From Nemertoderma westbladi (lineage: Eukaryota; Xenacoelomorpha; Nemertodermatida; Nemertodermatidae): a stretch of 64,000 bases of DNA. Positions 23,491 to 34,616 of this stretch are shown piece by piece. How positions within the stretch are numbered: position 1 is the stretch's first letter; the number at the start of each line of letters is the position of its first letter. The stretch lies in NCBI GenBank assembly GCA_032718475.1, contig JAUCBJ010008996.1, forward strand, positions 1 through 64,000, in the 5' to 3' direction. The notes under the pieces were generated by a model. It saw only the letters and a program-made list of their open reading frames with translations, did no database searches and was not told where the DNA came from. Both the position numbers and the translations under genes were made by a program.

Positions 23491-24090
23491 AACTATAGCA
23501 CATGATTGGGTGTTTTAATGATGTTATTGTTAGTAAAGTGAACTATAGCACATGATTGGGTGTTTTAATGATGTTATTGTTAGTAAAGTGAACTATAGCA
23601 CATGATTGGGTGTTTTAATGATGTTATTGTTAGTAAAGTGAACTATAGCACATGATTGGGTGTTTTAATGATGTTATTGTTAGTAAAGTGAACTATAGCA
23701 CATGATTGGGTGTTTTAATGATGTTATTGTTAGTAAAGTGAACTATAGCACATGATTGGGTGTTTTAATGATGTTATTGTTAGTAAAGTGAACTATAGCA
23801 CATGATTGGGTGTTTTAATGATGTTATTGTTAGTAAAGTGAACTATAGCACATGATTGGGTGTTTTAATGATGTTATTGTTAGTAAAGTGAACTATAGCA
23901 CATGATTGGGTGTTTTAATGATGTTATTGTTAGTAAAGTGAACTATAGCACATGATTGGGTGTTTTAATGATGTTATTGTTAGTAAAGTGAACTATAGCA
24001 CATGATTGGGTGTTTTAATGATGTTATTGTTAGTAAAGTGAACTATAGCACATGATTGGGTGTTTTAATGATGTTATTGTTAGTAAAGTG
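23491..24090. repeat. 50-bp minisatellite, 12 near-perfect copies
   Basis: The unit AACTATAGCACATGATTGGG followed by TGTTTTAATGATGTTATTGT and TAGTAAAGTG repeats exactly every 50 bp. I read twelve full copies without differences, which points to very recent expansion or strong homogenisation. Confidence 0.97.
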
Positions 24091-24253
24091 ATGTCATGTC
24101 AGGAATATCGTAATTAATCTAAATAGTAATTAAGTAAATAGCATATTAAGTACCGCCCTACTGTATACAAATAATAATTTACGTCGGATTGCAAATAAAT
24201 CACAGTGTCGAAGCTATATAACTAAGAGGGATAATGAATACAGTATGATATGA

Positions 24254-24723
24254 CTATGAGTAACTAAAATAAGCCGATTGTTTCTGGTCTAAGTGTAATT
24301 GTGCGGTTGCTATCTTTAAGAAATCTACTGCTTTAGGAGGATCGGAAAAGAATTGTGAGGCAGTGCAGTTAGGACGATTTTTTATGATAGTGCAGTCTTC
24401 TAGAATATGTTCCAGATCCTGGACACCACTGTTGCATGGGCAAATGCGTTGGTCCCGTGGGACGCGTGGCGATGTTTCACCGACCTGTCTCTATTCTCAA
24501 GTAGTGGCATCCCGTCCTATAACGTGTCAGCATGAAACGGTCATATTCAAGAATAGAGTTGTCATAGATCGTCTTTGGAAGGGCCAGCTGTGGATTTACA
24601 ACATAATATTGTGCCAGTTTGGGCGAGGAGATGGAATCAGCATTCATGATGCGTGCTTTTATTCTGTCGAGGGCTTTGGTTGTTTCATGCGATAATAAAT
24701 GATTCACATCCCGGAAAGAGGCC
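24254..24723 (-). pseudogene. Non-LTR retrotransposon ORF2 C-terminal fragment, frameshifted
   Basis: One minus-strand frame (24,477-24,707) reads RFMLTRYRTGCHYLRIETGR. A neighbouring frame then continues with PRVPRDQRICPCNSGVQDLE and HILEDC, ending at a stop at 24,254-24,256. The CxC...H...C pattern after the LTRxRxGxxxLR motif is typical of jockey/CR1-like ORF2 C-termini. One frameshift near 24,480 separates the halves. The upstream part of the ORF is displaced to 26,206-26,360 by the insertion between them. Confidence 0.75.
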
Positions 24724-26205
24724 GTTCACAAATCAGCTGACGCACCGAGGGGGGAGGGAGGGGTCAATGAGGGGTGTCATTAAAGTGTCGTCAGGGGGGG
24801 AGAGGGGTATAGCCAAGGTGTCAGCTGATTTTGTATAAAATGTGCTTTTCATACCTTTCTTTCCTTTTTGGTTCTTTTTTCTCAGTATAAACTCTGGTGT
24901 CAAATAAAGCAAGATGAGTTTGTCAGTATGCACCCAACATATTTTAGTAGTGCCATATGTCGGTACAGTACATAAGCAATATGTACCTTGTACCTAACAT
25001 TACAAAATTGTCGAGATGGACTGTAGTGAATAAAACTTTGAAAATAATTGACTTAAATTTATTAAAGTTGTTACAATTAAATTGTAACAACTAATAAATT
25101 TAAGGCAATTGAGTTTTAAGGGGGGGGGGTACACCATTTTCGGACAACTCTTCGATTTATCACTCTCAGCGTTTCAAAATTGTTTGGTTTTGGCTAGAAT
25201 TTGGAATATAAGTGCCTAAGATGCTATTCTAAATAACAGGTTAGAAAATTTTTATTTTTCGCTATTTAATATTAGTTAATACTAGTTAACAACAAAAAAA
25301 ACTTGGTTGCGCTTAATACCCTAAGGCTTTTTCAGTTTTGAATCTAATCACATGAAAGTTTTTTTATATGATAGATCAAAGATGGGGCAACATAACTATC
25401 AGGCGAAATTTTCTGAAAATAATTCTGCACCGCTAGGTGGCGCTGCAAATTTATGCCTAATTTTTAGGTTTGTTATAAATAGTATTAAATTTTATTAACA
25501 AATAATTTCGAAAAGTTGTCTGATACTTTTATGCAGGGTGGCTATGTAGACACCCACAGAAAGTTTCAGACTAATTGCTCAAAAATTGTAGAAGTAGTAG
25601 GGTTTTGAAGTTGACAATTTCATAAAAAAAATATTTTGAGATAATCGACCTTTCATTATATATAGTAATAGAAATTTCAATAGGAATCCCTAAATGGAAA
25701 TTGTTATAACTTAAAAATTAAAAGAGCTATTAAATAGCGGTTTTTAGATTTGGAAACACCATTCAATGGTGCATTATAATATATCATAAAAGAAATTTCG
25801 ACATATTTTTGACCAAAATGGTGTACCCCCCCCCCCCCCCCCCCCCCCCCTTAAGTGTAGGTACAAAACCTTTTTCTTGTATGTTTAACACTAGAAGACC
25901 CATGGTGTCAAAAATGACGAAATCCAAATGTAGCCTCCTGCTATTTTGTTATTTATTTAATTTGTTATATTATATTTGTGTTTAATCAAGTTTTATTATG
26001 AATTACTCAGACTTTCAAAAGAATCAAGAAGTAATTAATCCTGAGAAGTACTGCCTTACGACATTGTAATTCTTTTTATCGCATTATATTAAAGCTGACG
26101 CGTCAGCATAGGGGGGGAGGGTTCAAACCAAAGTGTCATCAAGGTGTCATACGAGGGGGGGAGGGGTCAAAAATGGCCTGAAAAAGTGTCAGCTGATTCG
26201 TGAAC
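24724..26205. mobile_element. Inverted-repeat element inserted into the non-LTR fragment
   Basis: The ends are inverted copies: GTTCACAAATCAGCTGAC (24,724-24,741) and GTCAGCTGATTCGTGAAC (26,188-26,205). Just inside each end is a G-rich segment with GTGTCAT motifs (24,745-24,832 and 26,100-26,190). The left segment alone also has CAGCTGA at both ends. No transposase is visible, so it is non-autonomous or composite. It interrupts a non-LTR ORF and contains another element at 25,116-25,854. Confidence 0.65.
25116..25854. mobile_element. TTAA-flanked element with poly-G/poly-C termini
   Basis: It begins TTAA, then G x10, then TACACCATTTT. It ends AAAATGGTGTA, then about 25 C, then TTAA. The terminal inverted repeat (AAAATGGTGTA plus the homopolymer) and TTAA at both sides resemble piggyBac-type target duplication, but no transposase is encoded in the roughly 740 bp. 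The superfamily assignment is an inference. Confidence 0.6.
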
Positions 26206-26360
26206 TGGTATGTTCAGTCAAGGTTTTACAAGTTTTCTTCCAAAATTTGTATTGTCTCAGCTTCATATCTACATCAAGTGGAAGATAACCCCCTTCAATT
26301 GGTCTCAGTGGTGGTTCTGATCGAGGTGACTTATTTATTGTAACTTGGCAGGGTTTTAAC
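26206..26360 (-). pseudogene. Displaced upstream part of the non-LTR ORF
   Basis: The minus strand encodes PPLRPIEGGYLPLDVDMKLR followed by QYKFWKKTCKTL, running directly into the end of the inserted element. Sense, frame content and position fit the sequence immediately upstream of the fragment at 24,254-24,723. The family match is weaker here than for the C-terminal part. Confidence 0.45.
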
Positions 26361-27104
26361 TTTTAAGGTAACAAAAACTAGGGTATAAGTGCACGTTCCT
26401 CGTTGTATTGGTAGGGAGTGAGTTGAAAAGGAGTGGTTATTACAATATGTCAAATGAATTCAATGAACATGTAAATAAACTGCTTGGAGGGAAATAATGT
26501 AAGATTATTTCCCGTAGCACGGAACTATACTGATTTGGAAAACCTCTGATCTATCACTAGACATACGAGAGGGTCCGTCTGGCAATAGATAGGGCATAAA
26601 ATATATTTTGGATAGGGCCGTTCTGTAACCGATGGTGAAATATCCGAATATACCTCACATTAGAATATTGGGATCTTAGGAAATAATTAGGGTTGGGTTA
26701 GCATACATTTCCTTAAAAATGCGGTTTTCGAAATTGGGGCAAGCTATAATTAACATGGGATAATTTTATAAGCAAAAACATATGCAGTACAGTTTGGAGC
26801 GGGGGGGGGGGGGGGGTCTTGACACAAATCCCATCTCAGCGAATTATTCTATCGACTCAATTTTTAATTATCAAAGACACAGGTTACAGTGGTACATTAT
26901 TCTAACCAAAACAGAAAATGTAAGTCAATAGAACAGGTTACAGTTTAATTTTTGAGTGTAATCAGCTGTTATTTGCGTCGAATTTCCCGGGAATAATTTT
27001 GATTTAATTTTGAATTTTAATTTTATTGCGTCGAAAGTTCCCCTATCTGTGTGTAAATAAATACCTCCACCGTTGAATATATTCAAGGTTCGATAACGAT
27101 AGAT
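26361..27104. other. 3' flank of XDH copy 2 with dispersed repeat
   Basis: Contains a G run at 26,801-26,816 and, at about 26,885-27,050, a member of the caggttacag family (GTTATTTGCGTCGAATTTCC). The complement of that member follows the 36-bp satellite at 41,690-41,850. On the minus strand an AATAAA lies about 80 bp after the XDH stop. Confidence 0.5.
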
Positions 27105-30100
27105 TCAAGGTTCGATAACCCATGATTTAACTGAATGTTTGTCATATTTATCTTTGAATTGGGTTGCGAAATCATCGGAACACAACATTCGGATTCTCTC
27201 TGCAGTCGCTGGACTGTTCAGCACAAAGAGTTGATCCGGTTTACCAGAAGTTTTTATCATATTTGGTTTATCATCGCATCTGTAGGCCCGAATGGCGTTC
27301 TTTATGGCGAAGAAAACAGATGAACCGAGGAATAGAGGCGGTTCTCCAACAGCTTTGGAGGAATAAACGGCATTAGGATTCCGCGAACCCTGGAGTAGAT
27401 GGACGTTAAAATATCCTGGAATATCTGAAAATCCCGGAATTTTATAAACCCCAGGACCTCTGCTGTAATTGTATCCGGTTGGTGATACTCGTAATTGTTC
27501 CAATGTGTATAGACCCATTCCTTGAGTGAAAGCCCCCTCAATCTGACCGATGTCGATCGCTGGGTTCAAACTTCGGCCCAAATCCATAACTATATCGCTC
27601 CCAAGAACGCGATGGTCACCTGTCAGACAATCAATCTCTACCATGGAACAAGCAGCTCCATACGTAAAATAACTGAATTTGAATTCATCCATGTGGTCAG
27701 AAATTGGTAATTTATAAAATCCTGTAGCAGATAGGTGGATTCGTGACATATAAGCCTTTAAAATCCAAGAATTCCACGAATCATTGGGGTTGTCTTTGAT
27801 TATCGGAGTTAAACTTTCAGCTAGCTTTTCGCAGGCATTCTTTACTGCAGCCCCATATAAATCCGAGCTCATACTAGCAGCAGTAGGACTAGCATTTGGC
27901 ACCAAATTAGAGGAAGTTTCGCTCAAGAAAACGCGATTAGGGTCGCATTTTAGTGCTTTGGATGCGATTTGGACCATTTTTGTATGTAAACCCTGGCCCA
28001 TTTCTACCCCTCCATGTGTTATAAGTACAGATCCGTCTTTGTAGATGTGTACCAAAGCACCACCTTGGTTTAAATGAGGAACCTCAAAGGCAATTGAGTA
28101 TTTCACTGGAACAATTGAAATACCTTGCTTCTTCCATACATTGGCAATATTGAAATTTTTAATAGCTTCCATTTTCTCGTTCAAATGAGATTTTTCAATA
28201 CACTGTGACCAACACCTTCGAAGATTTGAGGCATCATCAACTTTCTGCCCTAAGGGAGTTATGTCGCCATTGTTGTACATGTTTATTTCATGAACAACAG
28301 TTTCAGGTTTGTCAAGATATGTAGAAACATCTGTCAGTATATTCACTACAGCCCATGCAGTTTGAGGAAAACCAAATCCGCGAAATGCCGTGTTTGATGG
28401 TAGGTTTGTTTTACATACCTTGCCTTGAATACGGAAACTTTGTATGTTGTAACTGCCATCCCCCTTTAAACAAGCCATGTTGCACACAGCGCTGGAAAGA
28501 TCCATGGAACTTCCACCATTATTGAATAACTGTAAGTCAAGCGCATTTACTTTACAATTTGAATTAAACCCAACCTTATATTTGAAAAGGAATGGATGTC
28601 TTCCACCAGTCATACTCATATCCTCCTCTCGATCCATGCTGTACCTCACTGGCCTACCAGTTATGTGTGCCGCCACAGCTGTTGTTGTTGTTGCCATGTG
28701 CATTCTTGTTTCTTTTCCCCCAAATCCTCCCCCAAGACGTTTTACACGGGCGACAACTCGGTTGTAATCAATTCCCAAAGCTTCAGCGGCTAAGCACTGG
28801 ACAGCTTCCGGGGCTTGGCAGGAACAAAAAATCTCAATTTCATTTTTCTCTGGTTTGGGTACAGACAAAGCGCCATGTGTCTCTAAATAGAAGTGTTCCT
28901 GTCCACCAACACGGTAGCTGCCTTCTAATCTATGCTCGCTTGTAGCAAAATCAGTATCAAAATCGCCCTTTTCTAAATTGATTACAGGTCCCATAAAGGA
29001 ATTATTGGCAATGGCTTCCTCGATGGTTAAAATAGTAGGCAGTTCTTCGTACTTAATTTTTACCAATTTTACTGCTTGCCTTGCTATAGACTCATCTTCA
29101 GCAACAATTGCACCAATTACTTGTCCTATATTGTGAACTTCATCAACTGCAAATACTTCTTCATCTCTTACCTCAACTGTCTGCACTTTGTTATTCCCTG
29201 GAATGTCTTTGTGGTCTAAATAGTGGTGAACACCCTCTAAAGCCAGAGCCTTAGATGCATCGACAGAGATAATTCGTGCGTGAGCTTTACTGCTGGTTAC
29301 CAATGCCAAGTACAACTCATTGTATACTTTGGGCATATCATTGAAATATATGGCTTCCCCTGTTGTATGTTCTTCCCCAGATAAATGCATTACTGGTCTC
29401 CCCACAACATCCCATTTGTTCTGGTTAGAATCTACTTCCTCATATGTCTGTAGGGCTGAAGGATTGAATTGTGTATGAGGTGGAGTAAGATACTCCTTGG
29501 TGTGATCTTTGGTTTCTGAAGAGGAAGTTACTGCATCAGGAAGTTTTATAAAACCATTCTGTTTTAGATAAAGAGATTCAGAAACATGTAAAAAGAATTT
29601 AAAGAATAGACTTGTTGTCAGTGTCTGTCGGAATGCAACCATAGCCCCAGGTGCATCCATGCTTAGTGGTAAATCTTCAGCTAATGTGTTGCATGCTGTC
29701 TGGATTAAAGCTTCATTCCATATCTTGCCCTTTAGAGTTTCCATTGTTTTGGAAGCCATAACAGTAGTGGGAGCCATTCCACCATATGCAAGTCGTATAT
29801 CACGAACTACATTTTGGCTTCGATCCATTAATACCCACATACCAGCATTAACTATAGCAATATCATCTTCTTTGCGTTTGGATTGTTTGAAACCCATAAA
29901 GAATTCATCGTTTTCAGTGCAAGGAATATTGACACTAAGAAGAATTTCGGTTGGGGTGAGGATGGTCTTTCGATATGCTGGATAAAACTTTCCATCCATA
30001 TTAACTGTGCGAATCTGTTTGGTTGTAGAATCGATGATTTCTACTCTTGATTTTGTTGCCAAAAATAGAGGATTTAGATCAGAGATGGGACTGGCCGTCA

Positions 30101-31160
30101 TAATATTACCACCAACAGATGACATGTTACGGACTTGTGAACCGGCGAACCAGTGCAGCATTTCCCTAAAAGCCTTGAAAGATCGACATTTTGATTCTTC
30201 ATAAGAATCAATAGCCGATGTAAGAATCTCATTTAATTGGGTCAGTGTTATATTAGCACCAAACTGAATCCCACTAGATGTTATTTTGACTGCATTTAGT
30301 TCAGTGACATTAACAGGGTTTACAAGAACCGGATACTCAAATCCTTTAAACTTCACTTCTACACCAACCTCGGTATTTCCTGTAATTATCTTGCAACTTG
30401 GAAATTCTTTTTTTATAAGAAGCAAATCATCTAAATTTGAAGGAATATACCAGGTTGAGCGATTTCCTTGAAATTTCACTAACTCGGCTGTACTCGAAGC
30501 AGCTAAAACCAGAGCAGGTGGAAAGATCACATCTTGTGTTTCCTTATTCCCATCAGCTTTCTTATACAACTGCAGCTTATCATCAGCCACTAATGGTATT
30601 TTTTTGACTTTGCAGCAATCAGCACCCATTGGGCACTTGTTAGCGCCCTCTGGAGTGAAGGTATGGTATGCTTCCAATATAGGTCTATAGCCAGTACAGC
30701 GACACAGGTTACCCTGCATGGCGCTCTCAATATCATCCATACTCGGGGTACTCTTGTTCCTAAGCAATGTGTACATCGACATGATAATACCAGGGGTACA
30801 GAAACCACACTGAGATCCGTGGTATTTAGCTAGTCGCTCCTGCACTGGATGTAAACCATTTCTAACACTACCGACACCCTCTACCGTGGTAACATGACAC
30901 TGGTGTACGTAACATAGCGGCAACAAACATGATACTGCAGTGAAGTGAACGACTTTCTTTAGTTTATTGTTGTATCGAGATATCATTACCGTACAGGCAC
31001 CACATCCTCCTTCACCACAGCCCAACTTTGTTCCGGTTAATCCCAGGGAATTCCGTAGATAGTAGATCAACGTTGTCTCCGGTTGTGGTTGAGGTTCGCG
31101 AACTTCTACTCCATTCACATAGAAAACTAACTCGCTTTTCATTCTTGCTGATGTTGCCAT
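27105..31160 (-). CDS. XDH: Xanthine dehydrogenase/aldehyde oxidase family, copy 2
   Basis: An intronless frame of 1351 residues from the ATG at 31,160, which aligns without gaps to copy 1. An in-frame ATG at 31,181 would add seven residues but lies in sequence not shared with copy 1. All cofactor motifs are present: CGEGGCGAC, CGFC, CRC, GNTEVGVEVKF, VGGNIMTASPISDLNP, GGFGGKETR (Glu817), AFRGFG (Arg927) and GEPPLFLG (Glu1273). The position of bovine Arg880 is Met895, as I recall for human AOX1. The residue after the pocket Phe1025 is Glu, where bovine XDH has Thr1010. Most of the protein is almost identical to copy 1, but residues about 645-1032 differ strongly, also at silent sites. The copies are convergent with about 12.6 kb between their stops. 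Both may be oxidases with different substrate ranges. Confidence 0.95.
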   Translation of the reverse strand: MATSARMKSELVFYVNGVEVREPQPQPETTLIYYLRNSLGLTGTKLGCGEGGCGACTVMISRYNNKLKKVVHFTAVSCLLPLCYVHQCHVTTVEGVGSVRNGLHPVQERLAKYHGSQCGFCTPGIIMSMYTLLRNKSTPSMDDIESAMQGNLCRCTGYRPILEAYHTFTPEGANKCPMGADCCKVKKIPLVADDKLQLYKKADGNKETQDVIFPPALVLAASSTAELVKFQGNRSTWYIPSNLDDLLLIKKEFPSCKIITGNTEVGVEVKFKGFEYPVLVNPVNVTELNAVKITSSGIQFGANITLTQLNEILTSAIDSYEESKCRSFKAFREMLHWFAGSQVRNMSSVGGNIMTASPISDLNPLFLATKSRVEIIDSTTKQIRTVNMDGKFYPAYRKTILTPTEILLSVNIPCTENDEFFMGFKQSKRKEDDIAIVNAGMWVLMDRSQNVVRDIRLAYGGMAPTTVMASKTMETLKGKIWNEALIQTACNTLAEDLPLSMDAPGAMVAFRQTLTTSLFFKFFLHVSESLYLKQNGFIKLPDAVTSSSETKDHTKEYLTPPHTQFNPSALQTYEEVDSNQNKWDVVGRPVMHLSGEEHTTGEAIYFNDMPKVYNELYLALVTSSKAHARIISVDASKALALEGVHHYLDHKDIPGNNKVQTVEVRDEEVFAVDEVHNIGQVIGAIVAEDESIARQAVKLVKIKYEELPTILTIEEAIANNSFMGPVINLEKGDFDTDFATSEHRLEGSYRVGGQEHFYLETHGALSVPKPEKNEIEIFCSCQAPEAVQCLAAEALGIDYNRVVARVKRLGGGFGGKETRMHMATTTTAVAAHITGRPVRYSMDREEDMSMTGGRHPFLFKYKVGFNSNCKVNALDLQLFNNGGSSMDLSSAVCNMACLKGDGSYNIQSFRIQGKVCKTNLPSNTAFRGFGFPQTAWAVVNILTDVSTYLDKPETVVHEINMYNNGDITPLGQKVDDASNLRRCWSQCIEKSHLNEKMEAIKNFNIANVWKKQGISIVPVKYSIAFEVPHLNQGGALVHIYKDGSVLITHGGVEMGQGLHTKMVQIASKALKCDPNRVFLSETSSNLVPNASPTAASMSSDLYGAAVKNACEKLAESLTPIIKDNPNDSWNSWILKAYMSRIHLSATGFYKLPISDHMDEFKFSYFTYGAACSMVEIDCLTGDHRVLGSDIVMDLGRSLNPAIDIGQIEGAFTQGMGLYTLEQLRVSPTGYNYSRGPGVYKIPGFSDIPGYFNVHLLQGSRNPNAVYSSKAVGEPPLFLGSSVFFAIKNAIRAYRCDDKPNMIKTSGKPDQLFVLNSPATAERIRMLCSDDFATQFKDKYDKHSVKSWVIEP

Positions 31161-31565
31161 ATATTTTTTATTACACAGCACAATAATTTAGTGATATGTA
31201 AGGAAAATAATTAAATCTAAATTATATATTGAAAAACAAATTGTGATACAAATTGAAATACAAATTATAATATTCAATTAATAGTGCCTTGTAGTTCAGT
31301 CAACAAAGTATAGAAGTACAAAGTGCAACCTCTGTTTCAAACTGACAGGCGACATCTACTGTATAGGTATTGCAGATAGTACAACAATACTATAGACGCA
31401 CGTCGCACATGCACTATTACAAATATTTATTACAAAATATTAGTTATAATTTTATTTAAGGCATCAACAATGGTAATTAATTTCATTATACTGTGATTTA
31501 TATGTAAAATAATACATGAATCAATTACAATTTTTATTGAGCACCGCTTAGCAAATTGGGCAATA
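31161..31565. other. Upstream flank of XDH copy 2
   Basis: AT-rich DNA. It shows no similarity to the 5' flank of copy 1 beyond the start codon. No promoter element is evident. Confidence 0.45.
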
Positions 31566-31632
31566 ACGTCCACGTAGGATCGTACTGGTGACCTCCAGAT
31601 GGAGGCCTGACCATTCCGCTAGCGGCTCAGTT
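31566..31632 (-). repeat. tRNA-like sequence (SINE head or pseudogene)
   Basis: On the minus strand it reads GAGCCGCTAGCGGAATGGTC (A-box-like) and about 30 bp later GTACGATCCTACG (B-box-like). The anticodon-arm region CTCCATCTGGAG is palindromic. The acceptor stem is not convincing, so a decayed tRNA or SINE head is likely. Confidence 0.4.
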
Positions 31633-31849
31633 AAAATGTAGACCGGGAAATATTACCTGATATCTTGTATGACCACAACTTGTGTCCTTATGACCTACCA
31701 TCTCTCAATACCAATCATATGCTGCCACAGTGCTGTGCTCAACCCTAATGTACTCTACTTAGCAGTGCAGACGTTATAAAATATAAAATAAATCAATGTC
31801 AGAATAGAACAAACATATAAAGGGGATTTAACTAAAAGTAGAGAATCAC

Positions 31850-32012
31850 ACAAATTATGTGACACAGTATTGTGACACAGTATTGGGACACAGTATTGAG
31901 ACACAGTATTGTGACACAGTATTGTGACACAGTATTGTGACACAGTATTGTGACACATTATTGTGATACAGTATTGTGACACAGTATTGTGATACAGTAT
32001 TGTGACACAGTA
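31850..32012. repeat. 13-bp tandem repeat
   Basis: ACACAGTATTGTG repeats about twelve times with single-base changes (ATTGGG, ATTGAG, GATACAG). Confidence 0.9.
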
Positions 32013-33528
32013 TAATAATTAGTATTATTAACAATAGGCTACAAGGAACTGTTCGAATACTGAAAGTTATTACTTATCCCAGTTAGTAACATTTAGATAA
32101 TCGCACCTCACAATTAAACCAAATGAAATATTATACTGTAATAATGAAATAAGTAGGCCTACATACAATGCCAAAGAATAAGTTGTTGAAGGGAATGGGA
32201 GTTAGGGTGTTGCGATATAATGGGTAGGATTTTTTTCAAATTTATTTTAACCCGTTGCACCCTTCCATTACCTTCGACACCAAACAACAAATATTTCAAA
32301 CGCATTTCTGTGTACAATATGAAAATTGTATACATTAGTTGTTGAACTCATCGTATGACATGAAACTAAGTGGGCAACGCTACGCAGTATGGTGGTTTTT
32401 TGCTAATTATGAAACTGAAACTTCAGAAATAATATAAATTAAATAGAAATGAAGATTCTAAAAACTACATGATAACCGCAAAATTAACTCTACCCAGAAT
32501 TTAATCCCAAATATGAATCAATCAATTAATCAGTAATTTCAATCAATTTTATCAATATCTATAAATTTCAAAATCTTTCAAGTTTGATATGGCAGGATTG
32601 ATGTTTAAGTGTGCATCGGGCAATGTGCAGTGGGCTATGGGCAGCGGGGTTTTTTGGTTGGGAAAGGGGTTATTGCTACATACATTTCAGTACAAATCTT
32701 TCGACCTACAAAGTCTACAAAGCTAATACTAAAAAGTACAGTCCACAAAACCTGATTGTATATAAATAAAATATAATTAATTGAAAACACTGACTTTGGA
32801 AACCTTGGTTGCAAACGTAAAGTCAGATAAGCATTAAAAATGTAATTGGCAGCAGCATAAATCTGTGATTGGCATTTACATGTTTACTAGAACGCCATCA
32901 AGATGGCTTTAAAACGAACCTGTCTTACACAGACTCCAAGAAACAGATGGGATTGGAAGATGAAATCAACCAAACAAATTGCCATGTCACCCGTCTAATG
33001 CGATACTCAGTCGTATAAGCAGACAAATCACAATTATTAGTGTGATGTGTGGAATGTTATCCCTATCCACAACTAGGGAAACGGCCCCACAAAGCAGTTT
33101 AATCTGCGAAAGTGTCTTTATTAGATAAATAAAGTAAAGAACACAAATTATTTATAAGTAATACATTCTCAGTTAGCCTCATAAAAAACATCGGAAGCAA
33201 CCAATATAATGTACGTGTACAAGCCTCTTATGAAAATTGGTGAAATGTATTGAATTGTATGTAATGAAAATTGGTGAACGGCACGGAGTCTAACCAACCA
33301 ACAGCTGTTTGGTACCCGGCTGGCACTCTGGTTCAGTTTTCTGGTTTGTTAGTTTAATTAATCGACAGCTGTTGTAAACGTCCCAGATTAGAAAACATAT
33401 TAAGCCTTTACATTATAATTTAGCTAGGCCTGAGTTGATGACAGTATTATAACGATGACAATAGGCCCTATAGATACGATATATAAATGATGTTCTGCTT
33501 GACATTACACTTATTATTATACACTAAT
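32013..33528. other. Intergenic DNA, no gene seen
   Basis: AT-rich DNA with only short frames. A 31-codon frame starting at the ATG near 32,903 is not convincing. Two diverged copies of ATGAAAATTGGTGAA lie at 33,230-33,280. Confidence 0.5.
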
Positions 33529-34322
33529 ACACCATGACCCGTAATATAGTGTCATTTTCTGATGACACGGACCCCCCCCCCCCCCAAATTTTTCTACAAA
33601 TCCTTATCATATTGCTTGAACTTTCAAACACAACTAGTTCAACTCACCGTGGTTGTTACCACGAAGCCGGAATTTTCGATTTTGCCTTTAAATTTTATTT
33701 ATAAGCGTTTTAAAAAAGTGTCTTTTGCGAAAACGCACCCTCAGTATCGTGACCATTCTTCGCATTAGTCGTAACTTTTTCATATCATTAAAAAGCTCGC
33801 GTTGCAAGGATTCCAAATATGAAACAATATCTGAATTTCGTTGAGAAACAACTGAGATATTGGCGTTCAAAGATCGCAAGAATTATTGTTCGCTGAAGGC
33901 CATTTATTAAATTTAATAAATACACAATATTCTAGAACGTGTTATTTATTTTATGAGTTGGTTGGCAACAGCCAATAAATCTATTGCGTAGCTATTCAGA
34001 CTTAAACAAAATGTTCCAGAACATTGTGTATTTATTAAATGGAATAAATGGCCTTCAGCGAACGATAATTCTTGCAATATTTGAACGCCAATATCTCAGT
34101 TGTTTCTCAACGTAATTCAGATATTGTTACATATTTGGAATCCTTGCAACGCAAGCTTTTTAATGATATGAATTACGACTAATGTGAAGAATGGCTACGA
34201 TACAGAGGGTGCGATTTCGCAAAAGACACTTTTTTAAAACGCTTATAAATAAAATTTGAAGGCGAAATCGAAAATTCCGGCTTCATGGGGTCATCGACGG
34301 TGAGTTGAACTAGTGGTGTTTC
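33529..34322. mobile_element. Second foldback element, related to 16,486-17,380
   Basis: Left arm about 33,529-33,915 and right arm about 34,020-34,322 are reverse complements. The left end starts ACACCATGACCCGTAATATA with a C run at 33,572-33,585. The right arm lacks the matching poly-G terminus, so it is truncated. The centre shares AATAAATACACAAT and TCTAGAAC with the first foldback element. The arms otherwise differ, showing two old subfamilies. Confidence 0.8.
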
Positions 34323-34616
34323 AACATACACACCAATACCCAGCCATGAATGCGTTGTCTACTGTTAGTAACAGAAAAGCACAACTACTGCAAAACAAGT
34401 ATAATAATTGAGCATTTTGAACACCAAATTTCTATACATTTAATGAACCACTTTAAACACCAAAGTTCTTTATAGTGATAGTGAAGCATTATGACAACAA
34501 AAATCATATGTACTGTAACAGGTGTAGCGATGTAACTGATCTGCACAAAGAAACAAAATAAACCGGTCACCAAGTTATCTATCACCATGAGCTCATGACC
34601 AACAGAATATATACAA
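34323..34616. other. Probable 3' flank of the ShKT gene
   Basis: AT-rich sequence with no feature I can support. It would lie downstream of the minus-strand stop at 34,617-34,619. Confidence 0.35.

Noticed and set aside
23491-24090. CRISPR-like or iteron array after DCTN4
   Set aside because: Perfect head-to-tail 50-bp units without spacers; an ordinary minisatellite.
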